DNA of 64,000 nucleotides from Desulfarculaceae bacterium. GTDB lineage: Bacteria > Desulfobacterota > Desulfarculia > Desulfarculales > Desulfarculaceae. Positions 8,515 through 17,066 of the stretch are shown here, one piece after another; positions within the stretch are counted from its first letter, which is position 1; each line of letters opens with the position of its first letter. Below the pieces are notes generated by a model. That model ran no database searches and was not told where the DNA came from. It saw nothing but the letters and a program-made list of their open reading frames with translations. The translations under genes and the position numbers were made by a program. The stretch is taken from positions 434,001-498,000 of the forward strand of contig JAIPEN010000001.1 of assembly GCA_021737145.1 (NCBI GenBank), read 5' to 3'.

Positions 8515-10926
8515 TTATTCCCCCTGCACAGGTTGGAGCCTAAATCTTATGTTTACCGGCCTTCCTTTGACAAGTTTTATATTCCTTTTTTCAGTTCGAT
8601 AGCCTTCCTTTTTGGCCTCAAGAACATGCGGCCCCAAAAGCAGGTTGTTTTTCAATAAAGGCGTAGGGCCCAACTGGATACCATCCAGGTAGACCATCGC
8701 CCAGGGAGCGGAGTTAACCGACAATGTACCGCCTTTAAGAATGAAAAGAACTTGCCTTGTCTTTCTGTCCTTCAAGGTGACCCGCTTACTATCGCTGCTT
8801 CCAAATCCTCTGACCTCAATGGTGTACTCCCGGGCCCGGATCTTTGGCGACTTGTATGGTGTGGCGCCCACCTCCTTCCCATCTAAAAACACCTTGGCGG
8901 TGGGTTGGCAATCGACCCTAACCATGGCCAGCTTTGGGACGACCGGCGCCATGGTGGTGGTGGTCGTGGCCATGGTGCTGGTTGTGGTAGTGGCCATGGT
9001 GGTGGTGGTGGCCGCAGCCAACAATTCACTGGCCCGCGCCAAGCCGGAACGCGCTTCCGGTGTGTTCGGCTTCACCGCCTCGGCTTCCTCGAAATACTCC
9101 TTTGCCTCTTGGGGGTTCCCCGCTTCCAGTGCCTGACGGCCCTTGTGGACTAATGCGGCGAATTTCTCTTCGCGCCGCAGCAAGCCATTGGATTCCCGCT
9201 GGCCCTTCTGGGCCGGTTCAGAGCCTGGGTTGATGGACAGGACCTGTGAATATAGCTCGCTTGCCTGCTGATACTCACCCTTGGCCAGAGTCCGCTTGGC
9301 CTGCTCAAGGAGTTTGGCTTCTTTTTGGCGCAACTCGCTTTCGGCCTTGGCCGCCCGGGTCTCTTGCAGGCCCTTCTGGGCCGTAGCGGATTGCGGGTCG
9401 GCGGCCAGGATTTTTTTGAATGCCTCCTCGGCTTTGCCGAATTGGCTGGCGCTCAAAAACTGGCGTGCCTCGGCCAAGGCATCGCGTTGCCTGGCTTCCT
9501 TGTCTTTTTTGCGGCTATCGGCCACCAGCCCGGCCAGGACCTTCTTGTCCGGCTTTCCAGTGACCGGCCAACCTTTTTGCCGTTGATATTTTTCCAGCGC
9601 CTGGCGGGTTTCCCGGTCCAACCGGCCGCTGACCGGGCCCGAGTACAGGCCCAGGGAGACAAGGGACCGCTGCGCCTTCTTGATATCTTGTCTCTCTGCC
9701 CGTCCCTCGGAGACCACCGGCGGCGCTTGGTCTGCGTGGCCTCCGTTCCCCAGGAAGAGCCAAGCGCCCAAGCCCAGACCGGCCAACAGAACCATCACCC
9801 CCACGGCCAGGATGGTCTTTTTACTCCCGCCGCCTCCCTTGGCCACCTTTTCATCGCCAGGCCCGATGGGGCCTGTCCCCTCGCCGGTATCCCTTGGCGG
9901 CTGTTGTTCAGGGGGGCCGCCCGAGCCAGAGGCCCCGGCGGCTTGTTGCGAATACAACTCCTTTTCAAGATCTTCTATGGTCTGGTAGCGGTCGTCCTGC
10001 TTTACCGACAAGCAATGCAACACCGCCTGGCTTACATACTCCGGGACCTCGAGACCTTCGATCTCCCCGAGGGGGATCAACTCGTCGCTATAGAGACGGT
10101 CGGGCGATTCAGGCGGCAGGGTTCCCGCCATGAGCAGATAAAGGGTGGCGCCCACCGCATAGACATCAGTCCATGGGCCGATGCGCCCCTGGGTGGCGTA
10201 CTGCTCCAAGGGAGAGTAGCCGGGCTTCACCACCCGAACGGTGTCGCTTCTTTCCCGGACCGTGTACTTGGCCGCGCCGAAATCAATCAGCTTTAGCTGT
10301 TTTTGGTCGGTGATGATTATGTTTTGGGCGGATATGTCCCGATGATAGACCTTGGCGGCGTGAACCTGCTTGAGGGCCGCGAGAATCGGCTTGAACAAAG
10401 CCAGCGCATCTTGATGACTCAGGCGCTCCCCATGACTATGCAGGTAATTGTGCAGATCCGACCCGGTCAGATACTCCATCACCATGTAGGCGGTGTTGTT
10501 TTCCTCGAAAAAGTCGTGGACCGTCACCACCCCAGGGACTTCATGGAACTGGGCCACCCGGCGGGCCTCGTCCAGAAACATACGAAGTCCCTGCTCCAGG
10601 TAGTCCTTGTCCTCATCCGAGTTGGCCAAAACAGTGGATTGATCAAAATGACGCGACGCCAAGGCCGAAGGGAAAAACTCCTTAATGGCCAGCTTTCTAT
10701 GCAGCTGGATGTCCCACCCGATGTAAGTGATGCCAAAACCGCCCTTGCCGATCATCAGGCCGCACAGGTACCGGCCGTTCAGGATGGTCCGCGGCCTCAG
10801 AAAAAGGGCTTCCTGTTTAAACTTGGCCTCGTCGTAGCCGCAATGGGGGCATTTGCGGCTTCCCCCCTTTTCGGCCATGCACTTGATGCATCGGTTGGCT
10901 GCGTCATTTTGAGCTGTGGATACCAT
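8515..10926 (-). CDS. Transmembrane Ser/Thr protein kinase with peptidoglycan-binding, TPR and PEGA domains
   Basis: About 803 residues. The ATG at 10926 has GGAG ten bases upstream; a GTG three codons earlier is too close to that site. In order: a zinc ribbon (CIKC...CPHC), then a Hanks-type kinase domain (about 55-328). This has the glycine loop GKGGFGITY, Lys in AIKEFFP, a catalytic loop YHRDISAQN with Ser where Lys is usual, and a DFG motif. Next come one transmembrane helix (about 374-395), a periplasmic PGB_1-type peptidoglycan-binding domain (about 415-470), TPR-like repeats, a Thr-rich tract and two PEGA-like beta domains. It probably senses the cell wall and phosphorylates FHA-bound partners encoded beside it. 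Confidence 0.9.
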   Translation of the reverse strand: MVSTAQNDAANRCIKCMAEKGGSRKCPHCGYDEAKFKQEALFLRPRTILNGRYLCGLMIGKGGFGITYIGWDIQLHRKLAIKEFFPSALASRHFDQSTVLANSDEDKDYLEQGLRMFLDEARRVAQFHEVPGVVTVHDFFEENNTAYMVMEYLTGSDLHNYLHSHGERLSHQDALALFKPILAALKQVHAAKVYHRDISAQNIIITDQKQLKLIDFGAAKYTVRERSDTVRVVKPGYSPLEQYATQGRIGPWTDVYAVGATLYLLMAGTLPPESPDRLYSDELIPLGEIEGLEVPEYVSQAVLHCLSVKQDDRYQTIEDLEKELYSQQAAGASGSGGPPEQQPPRDTGEGTGPIGPGDEKVAKGGGGSKKTILAVGVMVLLAGLGLGAWLFLGNGGHADQAPPVVSEGRAERQDIKKAQRSLVSLGLYSGPVSGRLDRETRQALEKYQRQKGWPVTGKPDKKVLAGLVADSRKKDKEARQRDALAEARQFLSASQFGKAEEAFKKILAADPQSATAQKGLQETRAAKAESELRQKEAKLLEQAKRTLAKGEYQQASELYSQVLSINPGSEPAQKGQRESNGLLRREEKFAALVHKGRQALEAGNPQEAKEYFEEAEAVKPNTPEARSGLARASELLAAATTTTMATTTTSTMATTTTTMAPVVPKLAMVRVDCQPTAKVFLDGKEVGATPYKSPKIRAREYTIEVRGFGSSDSKRVTLKDRKTRQVLFILKGGTLSVNSAPWAMVYLDGIQLGPTPLLKNNLLLGPHVLEAKKEGYRTEKRNIKLVKGRPVNIRFRLQPVQGE
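8950..9015 (-). repeat. Thr-codon repeat tract inside the kinase gene
   Basis: Near-tandem ACC/ACT codons broken by ATGGCC encode a run of Thr with MA interruptions, forming a periplasmic linker between the TPR and PEGA regions. Slippage here would usually add or remove whole codons and so change linker length rather than frame. Confidence 0.7.
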
Positions 10927-11013
10927 GTGATGCACTCTCCAGACGTGTTACATCCTCGTGAGCTCGAACCGACCGGACGGCCTCAGGGAGACCTTTGGTT
11001 TCCAGAGGCCGCC

Positions 11014-12477
11014 TTATTGAAATAAAACTTTCTTGAATAGCCTGCGTACAGCCCCGGTCTTTTTTAAGTCGGTTGCAATGGTGTGCTTGTTGTCGCTTGA
11101 CTTTCTTCCGCCGGGGTATGGCTGCCTCGGTTTTTTCCCGCCAGCAACATCGTCTTGTCCCGCCACCACCTCGAATACAATATTGCCGGCCAAGGAAAAA
11201 CAATCGCCCTTGGCCAATTCGGACGTGCCGCCTCCGGCGATTTTGGCTGTTTCATTGACCACGGTGCCGTGGGTGGAATCCAGGTCGCGAAGCATGACCT
11301 TTCCCCCCATGGTCCACACCTGGCAATGCTTGCGGGAGATGTTGCGGTTCAGGGCGATGTCCGAAAGGACCAGGTTGCAAGCCTTTCCGCTGCGCCCAAT
11401 CATCATGGGGCTGTCGAACAGGGGAAAGCTTTCTCCCTCGAACTCGCCGGCCAGACAAAGCAATTCATAACTTTTGGGCGTTTCCACCACTGTCTGGCCG
11501 CTGAACAGGAGCCGCCTGAAATCGGCAACGCTCCTGGGTCGCCTATTCGTGTTCAGTTCCAGGCCGAGCATGATGGCCCGGGCGGTTTGCCTGGAAATGG
11601 ACCGACTGGAAACTCTGTGTATGTCGGCCACCGAGGCCCCTCCCGCCCGGTCGGGCGCGGAGGGGGGAGGCACCAGGCCGCCGCTTTCCGAGCGCTTTTT
11701 TTGCAGGCAGGCATACATGGTGGCGGCGCATGCGTATATGTCGGTCCAGGGGCCCTGCTTGCCCCTCTTGAAGTTCTCCGAGTACTGTTCCTGCGGCGCG
11801 TATCCGTGGGTCAACAACACGGTCATCCGGGAGCTGATCTCGAAGTCGCGCGCATTGCCAAAATCAATTAAAAAGGGCGACTCCGCCTTGGGCAGGAATA
11901 TGTTGCTGGGCTTAATGTCGCGGTGCACGATATTGGCGTCGTGTACTTTCTCCAGCCCGTTTAATATTTCCTGGATTATCTCCAGCAGGGTTTCTTCGGA
12001 CATGCCCCCCGGCTGACGCCTGGCAAACTCTTCCAGGGTGACCCCATCCTTGAAGGGAGCCACGAAATAGGCGGTTTTATTCTCCCTGAAGTGATCGTAT
12101 ATTTTTCCGATATTGGGATCATCGAACTTGGCCAGCGTTATCATTTCATTGAGGAAGGTGGCGATGCCTCTCTCATAGTTATCCGTCAAGTCGTTCCGTT
12201 CGGGGGTAATGACAGTTTCCCCAGGCGATCTCTTGGCGATCTTCTTGGGAAAGAACTCCTTGATCACCACCTTGCGTTTTAGTTGGTCCTGTCCCAAATA
12301 GGTGATCCCGAAACCGCCCCGGCCCAGGCAACGCCCCACCAGATATTTTCCGCCCAGTATGGTGCCCACCCTCAGGGCGGGTGGCTGGTTGCTATAGTTA
12401 GCCCGGGTTTTGCACACAGGGCACGGATCTCGCCCCTGGGTGGGGTTCATGCAGTAATAGCAAAGGTTTTTCGGCAT
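11014..12477 (-). CDS. Soluble Ser/Thr protein kinase with C-terminal FHA domain
   Basis: A 487-residue cytoplasmic kinase. The N-terminal zinc ribbon (CYYC...CPVC) is followed by a Hanks-type kinase domain (about 38-320). It has GRGGFGITYLG, Lys in VIKEFFP, a fully canonical VHRDIKPSN catalytic loop, DFG and an APQEQY substrate segment. The C terminus is an FHA domain with GRSGKACNL, SRKHC and STHGT. No transmembrane helix is seen. The ATG shares its A with the TGA of the phosphatase upstream (TGATG), so kinase and PP2C are translationally coupled. The zinc ribbon and the GGFGITY and IKEFFP motifs mark it as a paralogue of the transmembrane kinase downstream. An FHA domain on a kinase usually recruits phosphorylated substrates or itself. 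Confidence 0.92.
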   Translation of the reverse strand: MPKNLCYYCMNPTQGRDPCPVCKTRANYSNQPPALRVGTILGGKYLVGRCLGRGGFGITYLGQDQLKRKVVIKEFFPKKIAKRSPGETVITPERNDLTDNYERGIATFLNEMITLAKFDDPNIGKIYDHFRENKTAYFVAPFKDGVTLEEFARRQPGGMSEETLLEIIQEILNGLEKVHDANIVHRDIKPSNIFLPKAESPFLIDFGNARDFEISSRMTVLLTHGYAPQEQYSENFKRGKQGPWTDIYACAATMYACLQKKRSESGGLVPPPSAPDRAGGASVADIHRVSSRSISRQTARAIMLGLELNTNRRPRSVADFRRLLFSGQTVVETPKSYELLCLAGEFEGESFPLFDSPMMIGRSGKACNLVLSDIALNRNISRKHCQVWTMGGKVMLRDLDSTHGTVVNETAKIAGGGTSELAKGDCFSLAGNIVFEVVAGQDDVAGGKKPRQPYPGGRKSSDNKHTIATDLKKTGAVRRLFKKVLFQ

Positions 12478-13271
12478 CAGCGCACCAATACCAGTTGGGC
12501 CGTGATGTTGTCGCTGGGCTTGCCTGAATCCTGGGCTCTTTTGGCCGCCACCTCAAAAAGCATGTCCAACATCTTGCCGGGAGGAATCAGCTTGGCGCGG
12601 GGTCCCAGTATCTTGGTCAACTCGGAGTCGATGAAGTTTTCCCAAAACCCGTCGCTGCACAGCAGGATGTAATCTCCGCTACGCACCTCCAGGCACTTGG
12701 GCGGGGTGGCCATGCGAAACTCCCCCTCCATCCCTAGCGCCTTTAGAATCCGGTTGCGGTCGGGGTGACCGGCCGCTTCCTCCGGGTTGATCTCCCCCAT
12801 GTCCAAGAGCATCTGCACCACGGAGTCGTCCCTGGTTTTATGGATAATCTCACCCTCTCTGATGAGATATCCCCTGGAGTCGCCCACCGAGGCAAAGCAG
12901 GCGGCTCCCGATTTCACCACCGCCAGCACACCAGTGCTATGCATGTCATCCATGTCAGGGTCGCTGGCCGACGCTTGCTTGATCCGGTCGTTGGCCTCCT
13001 GGAACGCCTCGCTGATTGCCGAGGCGATATCTTCTCCGCCCAACTGACTCAGGTGCCGCAGGATTGTTTCGACCGCCAGCTTGGCGGCTTCGCCCCCGGC
13101 CCTATGACCGCCCAGGCCGTCCGCGAGCGCGAAACAAAACAGATCTTCTTTCGGGTTAAGATGACAGTCCGCCACGTCTTGGTTTTCAGGGCGATCCCCT
13201 TGATCGCTTCTGACGGCGTGCTCCACCACCAAGCCCCGGTTCTTTAAACTAAGCCAATCACTCAAAGGCAT
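12477..13271 (-). CDS. PP2C-type Ser/Thr protein phosphatase
   Basis: A 264-residue soluble PPM/PP2C phosphatase. Metal-binding and catalytic motifs are all visible: RSDQGDRPENQD near the N terminus, ADGLGGH, ASVGDSRGYL, LLCSDGFWE and SDNITAQLV at the end. It should remove phosphate from Ser/Thr targets of the kinase whose start codon overlaps its stop. It begins three bases after the protease-FHA gene, with AAGGG seven bases upstream of the ATG. The length is that of stand-alone bacterial Stp/PrpC enzymes. It is one of two PP2C genes in the island; this one lacks any membrane anchor. Confidence 0.93.
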   Translation of the reverse strand: MPLSDWLSLKNRGLVVEHAVRSDQGDRPENQDVADCHLNPKEDLFCFALADGLGGHRAGGEAAKLAVETILRHLSQLGGEDIASAISEAFQEANDRIKQASASDPDMDDMHSTGVLAVVKSGAACFASVGDSRGYLIREGEIIHKTRDDSVVQMLLDMGEINPEEAAGHPDRNRILKALGMEGEFRMATPPKCLEVRSGDYILLCSDGFWENFIDSELTKILGPRAKLIPPGKMLDMLFEVAAKRAQDSGKPSDNITAQLVLVR

Positions 13272-13274
13272 GGA

Positions 13275-14954
13275 TCAGCCCTTTTTAATCCGGAACGACT
13301 GTGATCTATTGGCGACAAAAAAGACCTGACCGTCTCTCAGATAGTAGGGCCTGCCGGGCTTGATCTTGGTGTCGGGGGCGACATAGGTCCCGTGTGCCGA
13401 GCCCAGGTCCTCGATCTTTATCCTCGAACGCGCTTTGTCGTAACTGAGCCTGGCATGAACCCGGCTGATCATCTTTCCCCCACTCTCGTCAGGAAAAACT
13501 ATGGTGGCATGCTGGGGGTTTCTACCCAAGACTATTGGCCTTGAGCCTATGGGGAACTTCTCGCCGGCAAAGGCCCCCTTCAGTCCCTCCAGGATGAAAT
13601 CGGAGTTAGCAACGGCATCCTCCGAGCGCATCTCCTTTTCGCCCAGGACCTGAAACATTTCCTCCGGATCGCTGAGGTAAAAGCGGGCGCCCTTTTTCAG
13701 AGATACCGGCTTATTGGGCTTGACCCTTTTTCCGCTGTCCAGGAAAGTGCCGTTCTTGGAGTCTAAATCAGCCAACCGGTACTTTTTTTCCACGCGGTCA
13801 TAGCGAATTTCGGCATGTACTTGGCTTATCTGAATTTTGTCCCGAGGGAAATTTATCTGGCACCTGGCTCTGTCCCTGCCCAAACGCACCGGCCTGGATC
13901 CCACGGCAAATTTCCGTCCCGCGTTCGTCCCCTTCAGGCCCACCATCCCCCCCCGCTTGGGATGCCTGGAGCTTATCTTGTGGCTGTACAGGCCAACCGA
14001 CTCGCTGGCCTTGGCCAAGGTCTGCATGACCGCCTGCCGTTTCGAGACGTTGAACACCAGCAAAAGGGATGCGAGAGCCACGGCCACCGCCAGGCCGATC
14101 CCGCCATAAAGGAAAAAACCGCTGAAGGCGGCGTTGTCACAGGTGCTGGTGGCGGTGCTGAAATCAATGTCTTCCGTTCGCAGCAAGGCGATTACCTCGC
14201 TGGCCGATACGGCCCAACTTATGCCCTGAGGAGGAGAAATGGCATCAGGACGTCTGCCCTCCACAATGGCCTTGAAGTACCTGGCTAACTGCCGATTGAA
14301 ACTGGCGCCAAAGGTGTTGACTCCTATGACTTGGCCACAATCGTTTAGCAACGGCCCCCCGCTATTGCCCGGATTGATGGCGGTATTGGTTTGGATTACG
14401 GCGCGCCCCGTGGTTTCCCGCGAGATGTTGCTTACAATTCCGTCGGTCACCTTGGGCTGGAAGGGATTCTCCCGGCTCTGGCCGGGCAATTGATCCGCGG
14501 CGCCAGGGTAGCCAATGGCCCAGGTCCTCTCTCCCTTACTCACCAACTCGGTGGGAACCAACTGCAGGGGGGCCCCGGCGCAGCGCTCCAGCTTGAGCAG
14601 AGCCAAATCTTTTTCACGCCAGACCTTCAGCACCCGGGCTCCCACCCACTCATCGCGGTTGGGGCTGAAGGCCACGATTATTTCGACAGCCCCCCCGGCC
14701 ACCACATGATTGTTGGTTATGAAATGGCCTTGTTCGCTGACTATGAAACCAGACCCGGAACCAATCCTGCGGTCATCGTGGGCACAGAACACGCGCCCCA
14801 CGCTCTTTTCGATCTGGGCCAAATCGATTCTTGCGGCAAAGGCGACACTCATGGTCCCGAGGCCGGACAAGCCCAGGGGCCCCAGACTGCACACGAGCAA
14901 CAGCAGGATTACCGCTGCAGCCCGGACGATTTTTCCACCCCACAATTTATTCAT
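13275..14954 (-). CDS. Membrane-anchored trypsin-like protease with two cytoplasmic FHA domains
   Basis: About 559 residues from the ATG at 14954 (AAGGA close upstream); a GTG at 14975, just after the preceding stop, is the alternative start. An N-terminal signal anchor is followed by an S1C/DegP-like protease domain. Its catalytic triad is His in FITNNHVV (about 83), Asp in EKDLALL (about 116) and Ser in NPGNSGGPL (about 198). A single transmembrane helix (about 279-302) leads to two FHA domains: about 340-435 (GRDRARC, SQVHA, SKNGT) and about 455-558 (GRNPQHA, SRVHA, SAHGT). The protease would lie in the periplasm and the FHA pair in the cytoplasm. No PDZ domain is seen. This layout suggests proteolysis gated by phosphorylation across the membrane. 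Confidence 0.88.
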   Translation of the reverse strand: MNKLWGGKIVRAAAVILLLLVCSLGPLGLSGLGTMSVAFAARIDLAQIEKSVGRVFCAHDDRRIGSGSGFIVSEQGHFITNNHVVAGGAVEIIVAFSPNRDEWVGARVLKVWREKDLALLKLERCAGAPLQLVPTELVSKGERTWAIGYPGAADQLPGQSRENPFQPKVTDGIVSNISRETTGRAVIQTNTAINPGNSGGPLLNDCGQVIGVNTFGASFNRQLARYFKAIVEGRRPDAISPPQGISWAVSASEVIALLRTEDIDFSTATSTCDNAAFSGFFLYGGIGLAVAVALASLLLVFNVSKRQAVMQTLAKASESVGLYSHKISSRHPKRGGMVGLKGTNAGRKFAVGSRPVRLGRDRARCQINFPRDKIQISQVHAEIRYDRVEKKYRLADLDSKNGTFLDSGKRVKPNKPVSLKKGARFYLSDPEEMFQVLGEKEMRSEDAVANSDFILEGLKGAFAGEKFPIGSRPIVLGRNPQHATIVFPDESGGKMISRVHARLSYDKARSRIKIEDLGSAHGTYVAPDTKIKPGRPYYLRDGQVFFVANRSQSFRIKKG

Positions 14955-14979
14955 GGTTCCTTGCCACCAGCTCACCGCG

Positions 14980-16896
14980 TCATTCCGTGCCGTCGCTGAA
15001 CACCGTCCCTTGCCCCTGTCCGCTGGCGGCCTTGGCCGTCTTTTTAGAGGCGGCTTTCTTGGGGTCGCTTGTGGCGGGCGCGGCGGTTATTTGCGGCTGG
15101 TTGGCTTCCGCCGTTTGAGGCGTCGCATGGGTCTCGGGCGCCGGGCCTCCTCCAGTCAGGGACGCTGCCTGGTTGCTGGAATCGGCGGCGCCGGACGGGA
15201 CCGCGGCGTTGGTGCCGCTGGCGCCGTCCGCCTCTGGGCCGTCTGGTTTGACCTTGGTTTGCGTGGCAGCCTCGCCCGTGGCCGGGGTTGGTTCGGCTGG
15301 CAGCTTCTGCGTATTGGGCTCCGTGGCGGAGGTGGTCGGTCTGATGGTGGTTAATGCGTTCGACGCCTGGCCGCTCTCCGCGGCCGGCGCGGGGGGCGCC
15401 CTGGAAACCGGCGGTGTGGGAGCCTCCGCGCGGACCGGGCTGCCAATATTGCGAGCCTGGGAATGCTTTTGCCCGCCAACCTTGCGCAAGGCCTTGACGG
15501 TCTGCGGATCGAGGACGCCACTGACTGGTTTTATGTTGTGCTTACGCTGGAATTTTTTTATGGCCGCCCTGGTATTGGGGCCCAAAAGCCCGTCAATCGA
15601 ATCGCCATAGAGACCCTGGCCCTTGAGAATCTTTTGAGCGGTCTTCAGATCCATTGCTTCGGCGGTGGGTGCGGGAGGAATCAGGCTGGCCTTGGTCTTG
15701 GCCCCCATGCCGGTTGCCTGCAGTTTTTCGCCGCTGGTGGCGGGGGCTGCAGCCGGAGGAGAGGCCGCCGATTTTGCAGGCGTGGCTTTGCCCAGGCCCT
15801 CCGAATCCGAGCCGGCAGCGGGCCCGGCCGGAGCGGGCGTCACGGCGCCCCCGGCCTGGGCCGGGCTGGAGGAGCTCTCACCCTTTGGCTGTTTCGCCGC
15901 CTGGGCTGCTTGTTTGCGCTCGGGTTCAGCCGATGCCTTGGGCAAGGTGGATGATTTCGCCGTCTGGGGCGCAGGAACCGGCACCTCATCGGAAGACTTG
16001 CGCCACCAAATCACGGCTCCAGCGGCAAAGGTCACGGCAAGCACCGCGGCAAAAATCATGGCGCCCATTTTAATGCGGTGATCCCGCTGCTTGAAGTCGG
16101 GCTTGATCCCTGCCTGGTCCACGGCCTTCATGTCCACCAAGACCATGGTCAGGTTGTCTTGACGCGGCCGGTTTTTATCCCCGACCAGGGCCCCCATCTC
16201 CTCGCACTTTTCCTGAGCCGTGGAGGAAGCGGCAAGGCATCGGGCTATTTCGTGCTCCTGCAAGGTGTTGGTGAGGCCGTCCGTGCACAAAAGGATCTGA
16301 TCGCCCGCCTGAAGGTCCAGGGCTACGTGGGACAAATTGATTTTGGGTATTGGGTCGATGCCAATATAGCTGGTGAGCATGTGCCGCTTGGAGGACTCGG
16401 CTCCCAGGCGGGAGGCCGATATCTGGCCAGCGGCGTATTTGGCGTCCAGCTCAGCTCCATAGGAGTGATCTTGGTTGATGGCTTCCAGAACACCCTGGCG
16501 CAAACGGAACAACCGGCTGTCGCCCACGGATACCCAGTAAAGTCGCCCCCCCTGGCAGACACAAGCCACCAGGGTGGTGCCCATGTCGCTGCCATTACCC
16601 TTTTTCTTGATCTTTGACAGCAGAGCCCGGTTGGCCTTGAGCAAGGCCCTTTGCAGTGCATCGGGAACACTTTCTTCCGGAGCCTTGGTCGCATACTCCG
16701 CCACGAAGCGGTTCACGGCGGTCAAGCTGGCCAGGGCGCCGTCGCTATGCCCTCCCATGCCATCGGCCACCACGGCCAGGAAGCCGTGGTGCGAATCGAC
16801 TACAGCGGTCCCAGTATCGCTGGTAGCGAAGTAGTCCTCCTGTTCCTTGCGAGCCCCCCTGCCTTGATAACAACCCAAATCCAACTTACTAGCCAA
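14980..16896 (-). CDS. Transmembrane PP2C phosphatase with periplasmic peptidoglycan-binding domain
   Basis: A 638-residue protein starting at TTG with AGGTG upstream; no ATG or GTG fits the frame there. Residues 1-258 form a PP2C phosphatase (RKEQEDY, VADGMGGHSDG, VSVGDSR, LLCTDGLTN, RQDNLTMVLVD). One transmembrane helix (about 277-298) and a Pro/Ala/Ser-rich spacer follow. A PGB_1-type peptidoglycan-binding domain covers about 415-472 (LKTAQKILKGQGLYGDSIDG), and a long Pro/Ala/Thr-rich tail ends the protein. The topology mirrors the transmembrane kinase: catalytic domain inside, cell-wall domain outside. The pair could read the same wall signal and act in opposite senses. The protease gene begins a few bases after its stop. 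Confidence 0.9.
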   Translation of the reverse strand: MASKLDLGCYQGRGARKEQEDYFATSDTGTAVVDSHHGFLAVVADGMGGHSDGALASLTAVNRFVAEYATKAPEESVPDALQRALLKANRALLSKIKKKGNGSDMGTTLVACVCQGGRLYWVSVGDSRLFRLRQGVLEAINQDHSYGAELDAKYAAGQISASRLGAESSKRHMLTSYIGIDPIPKINLSHVALDLQAGDQILLCTDGLTNTLQEHEIARCLAASSTAQEKCEEMGALVGDKNRPRQDNLTMVLVDMKAVDQAGIKPDFKQRDHRIKMGAMIFAAVLAVTFAAGAVIWWRKSSDEVPVPAPQTAKSSTLPKASAEPERKQAAQAAKQPKGESSSSPAQAGGAVTPAPAGPAAGSDSEGLGKATPAKSAASPPAAAPATSGEKLQATGMGAKTKASLIPPAPTAEAMDLKTAQKILKGQGLYGDSIDGLLGPNTRAAIKKFQRKHNIKPVSGVLDPQTVKALRKVGGQKHSQARNIGSPVRAEAPTPPVSRAPPAPAAESGQASNALTTIRPTTSATEPNTQKLPAEPTPATGEAATQTKVKPDGPEADGASGTNAAVPSGAADSSNQAASLTGGGPAPETHATPQTAEANQPQITAAPATSDPKKAASKKTAKAASGQGQGTVFSDGTE

Positions 16897-17066
16897 AGCA
16901 CACCTCGCGAGATCAGAGCCCTGCGGCCTTTGGTCATAAGAAAGCCGACATCCCCCAACAACCCATTAGTGATGTCCTACTATTCGCAATTGAGCCCAAA
17001 TTTATGGAACCGACCCGCGCATGCTGGAGCGGTTCGATAGATACATCGCAGCCCCGGCCGCCCGGA

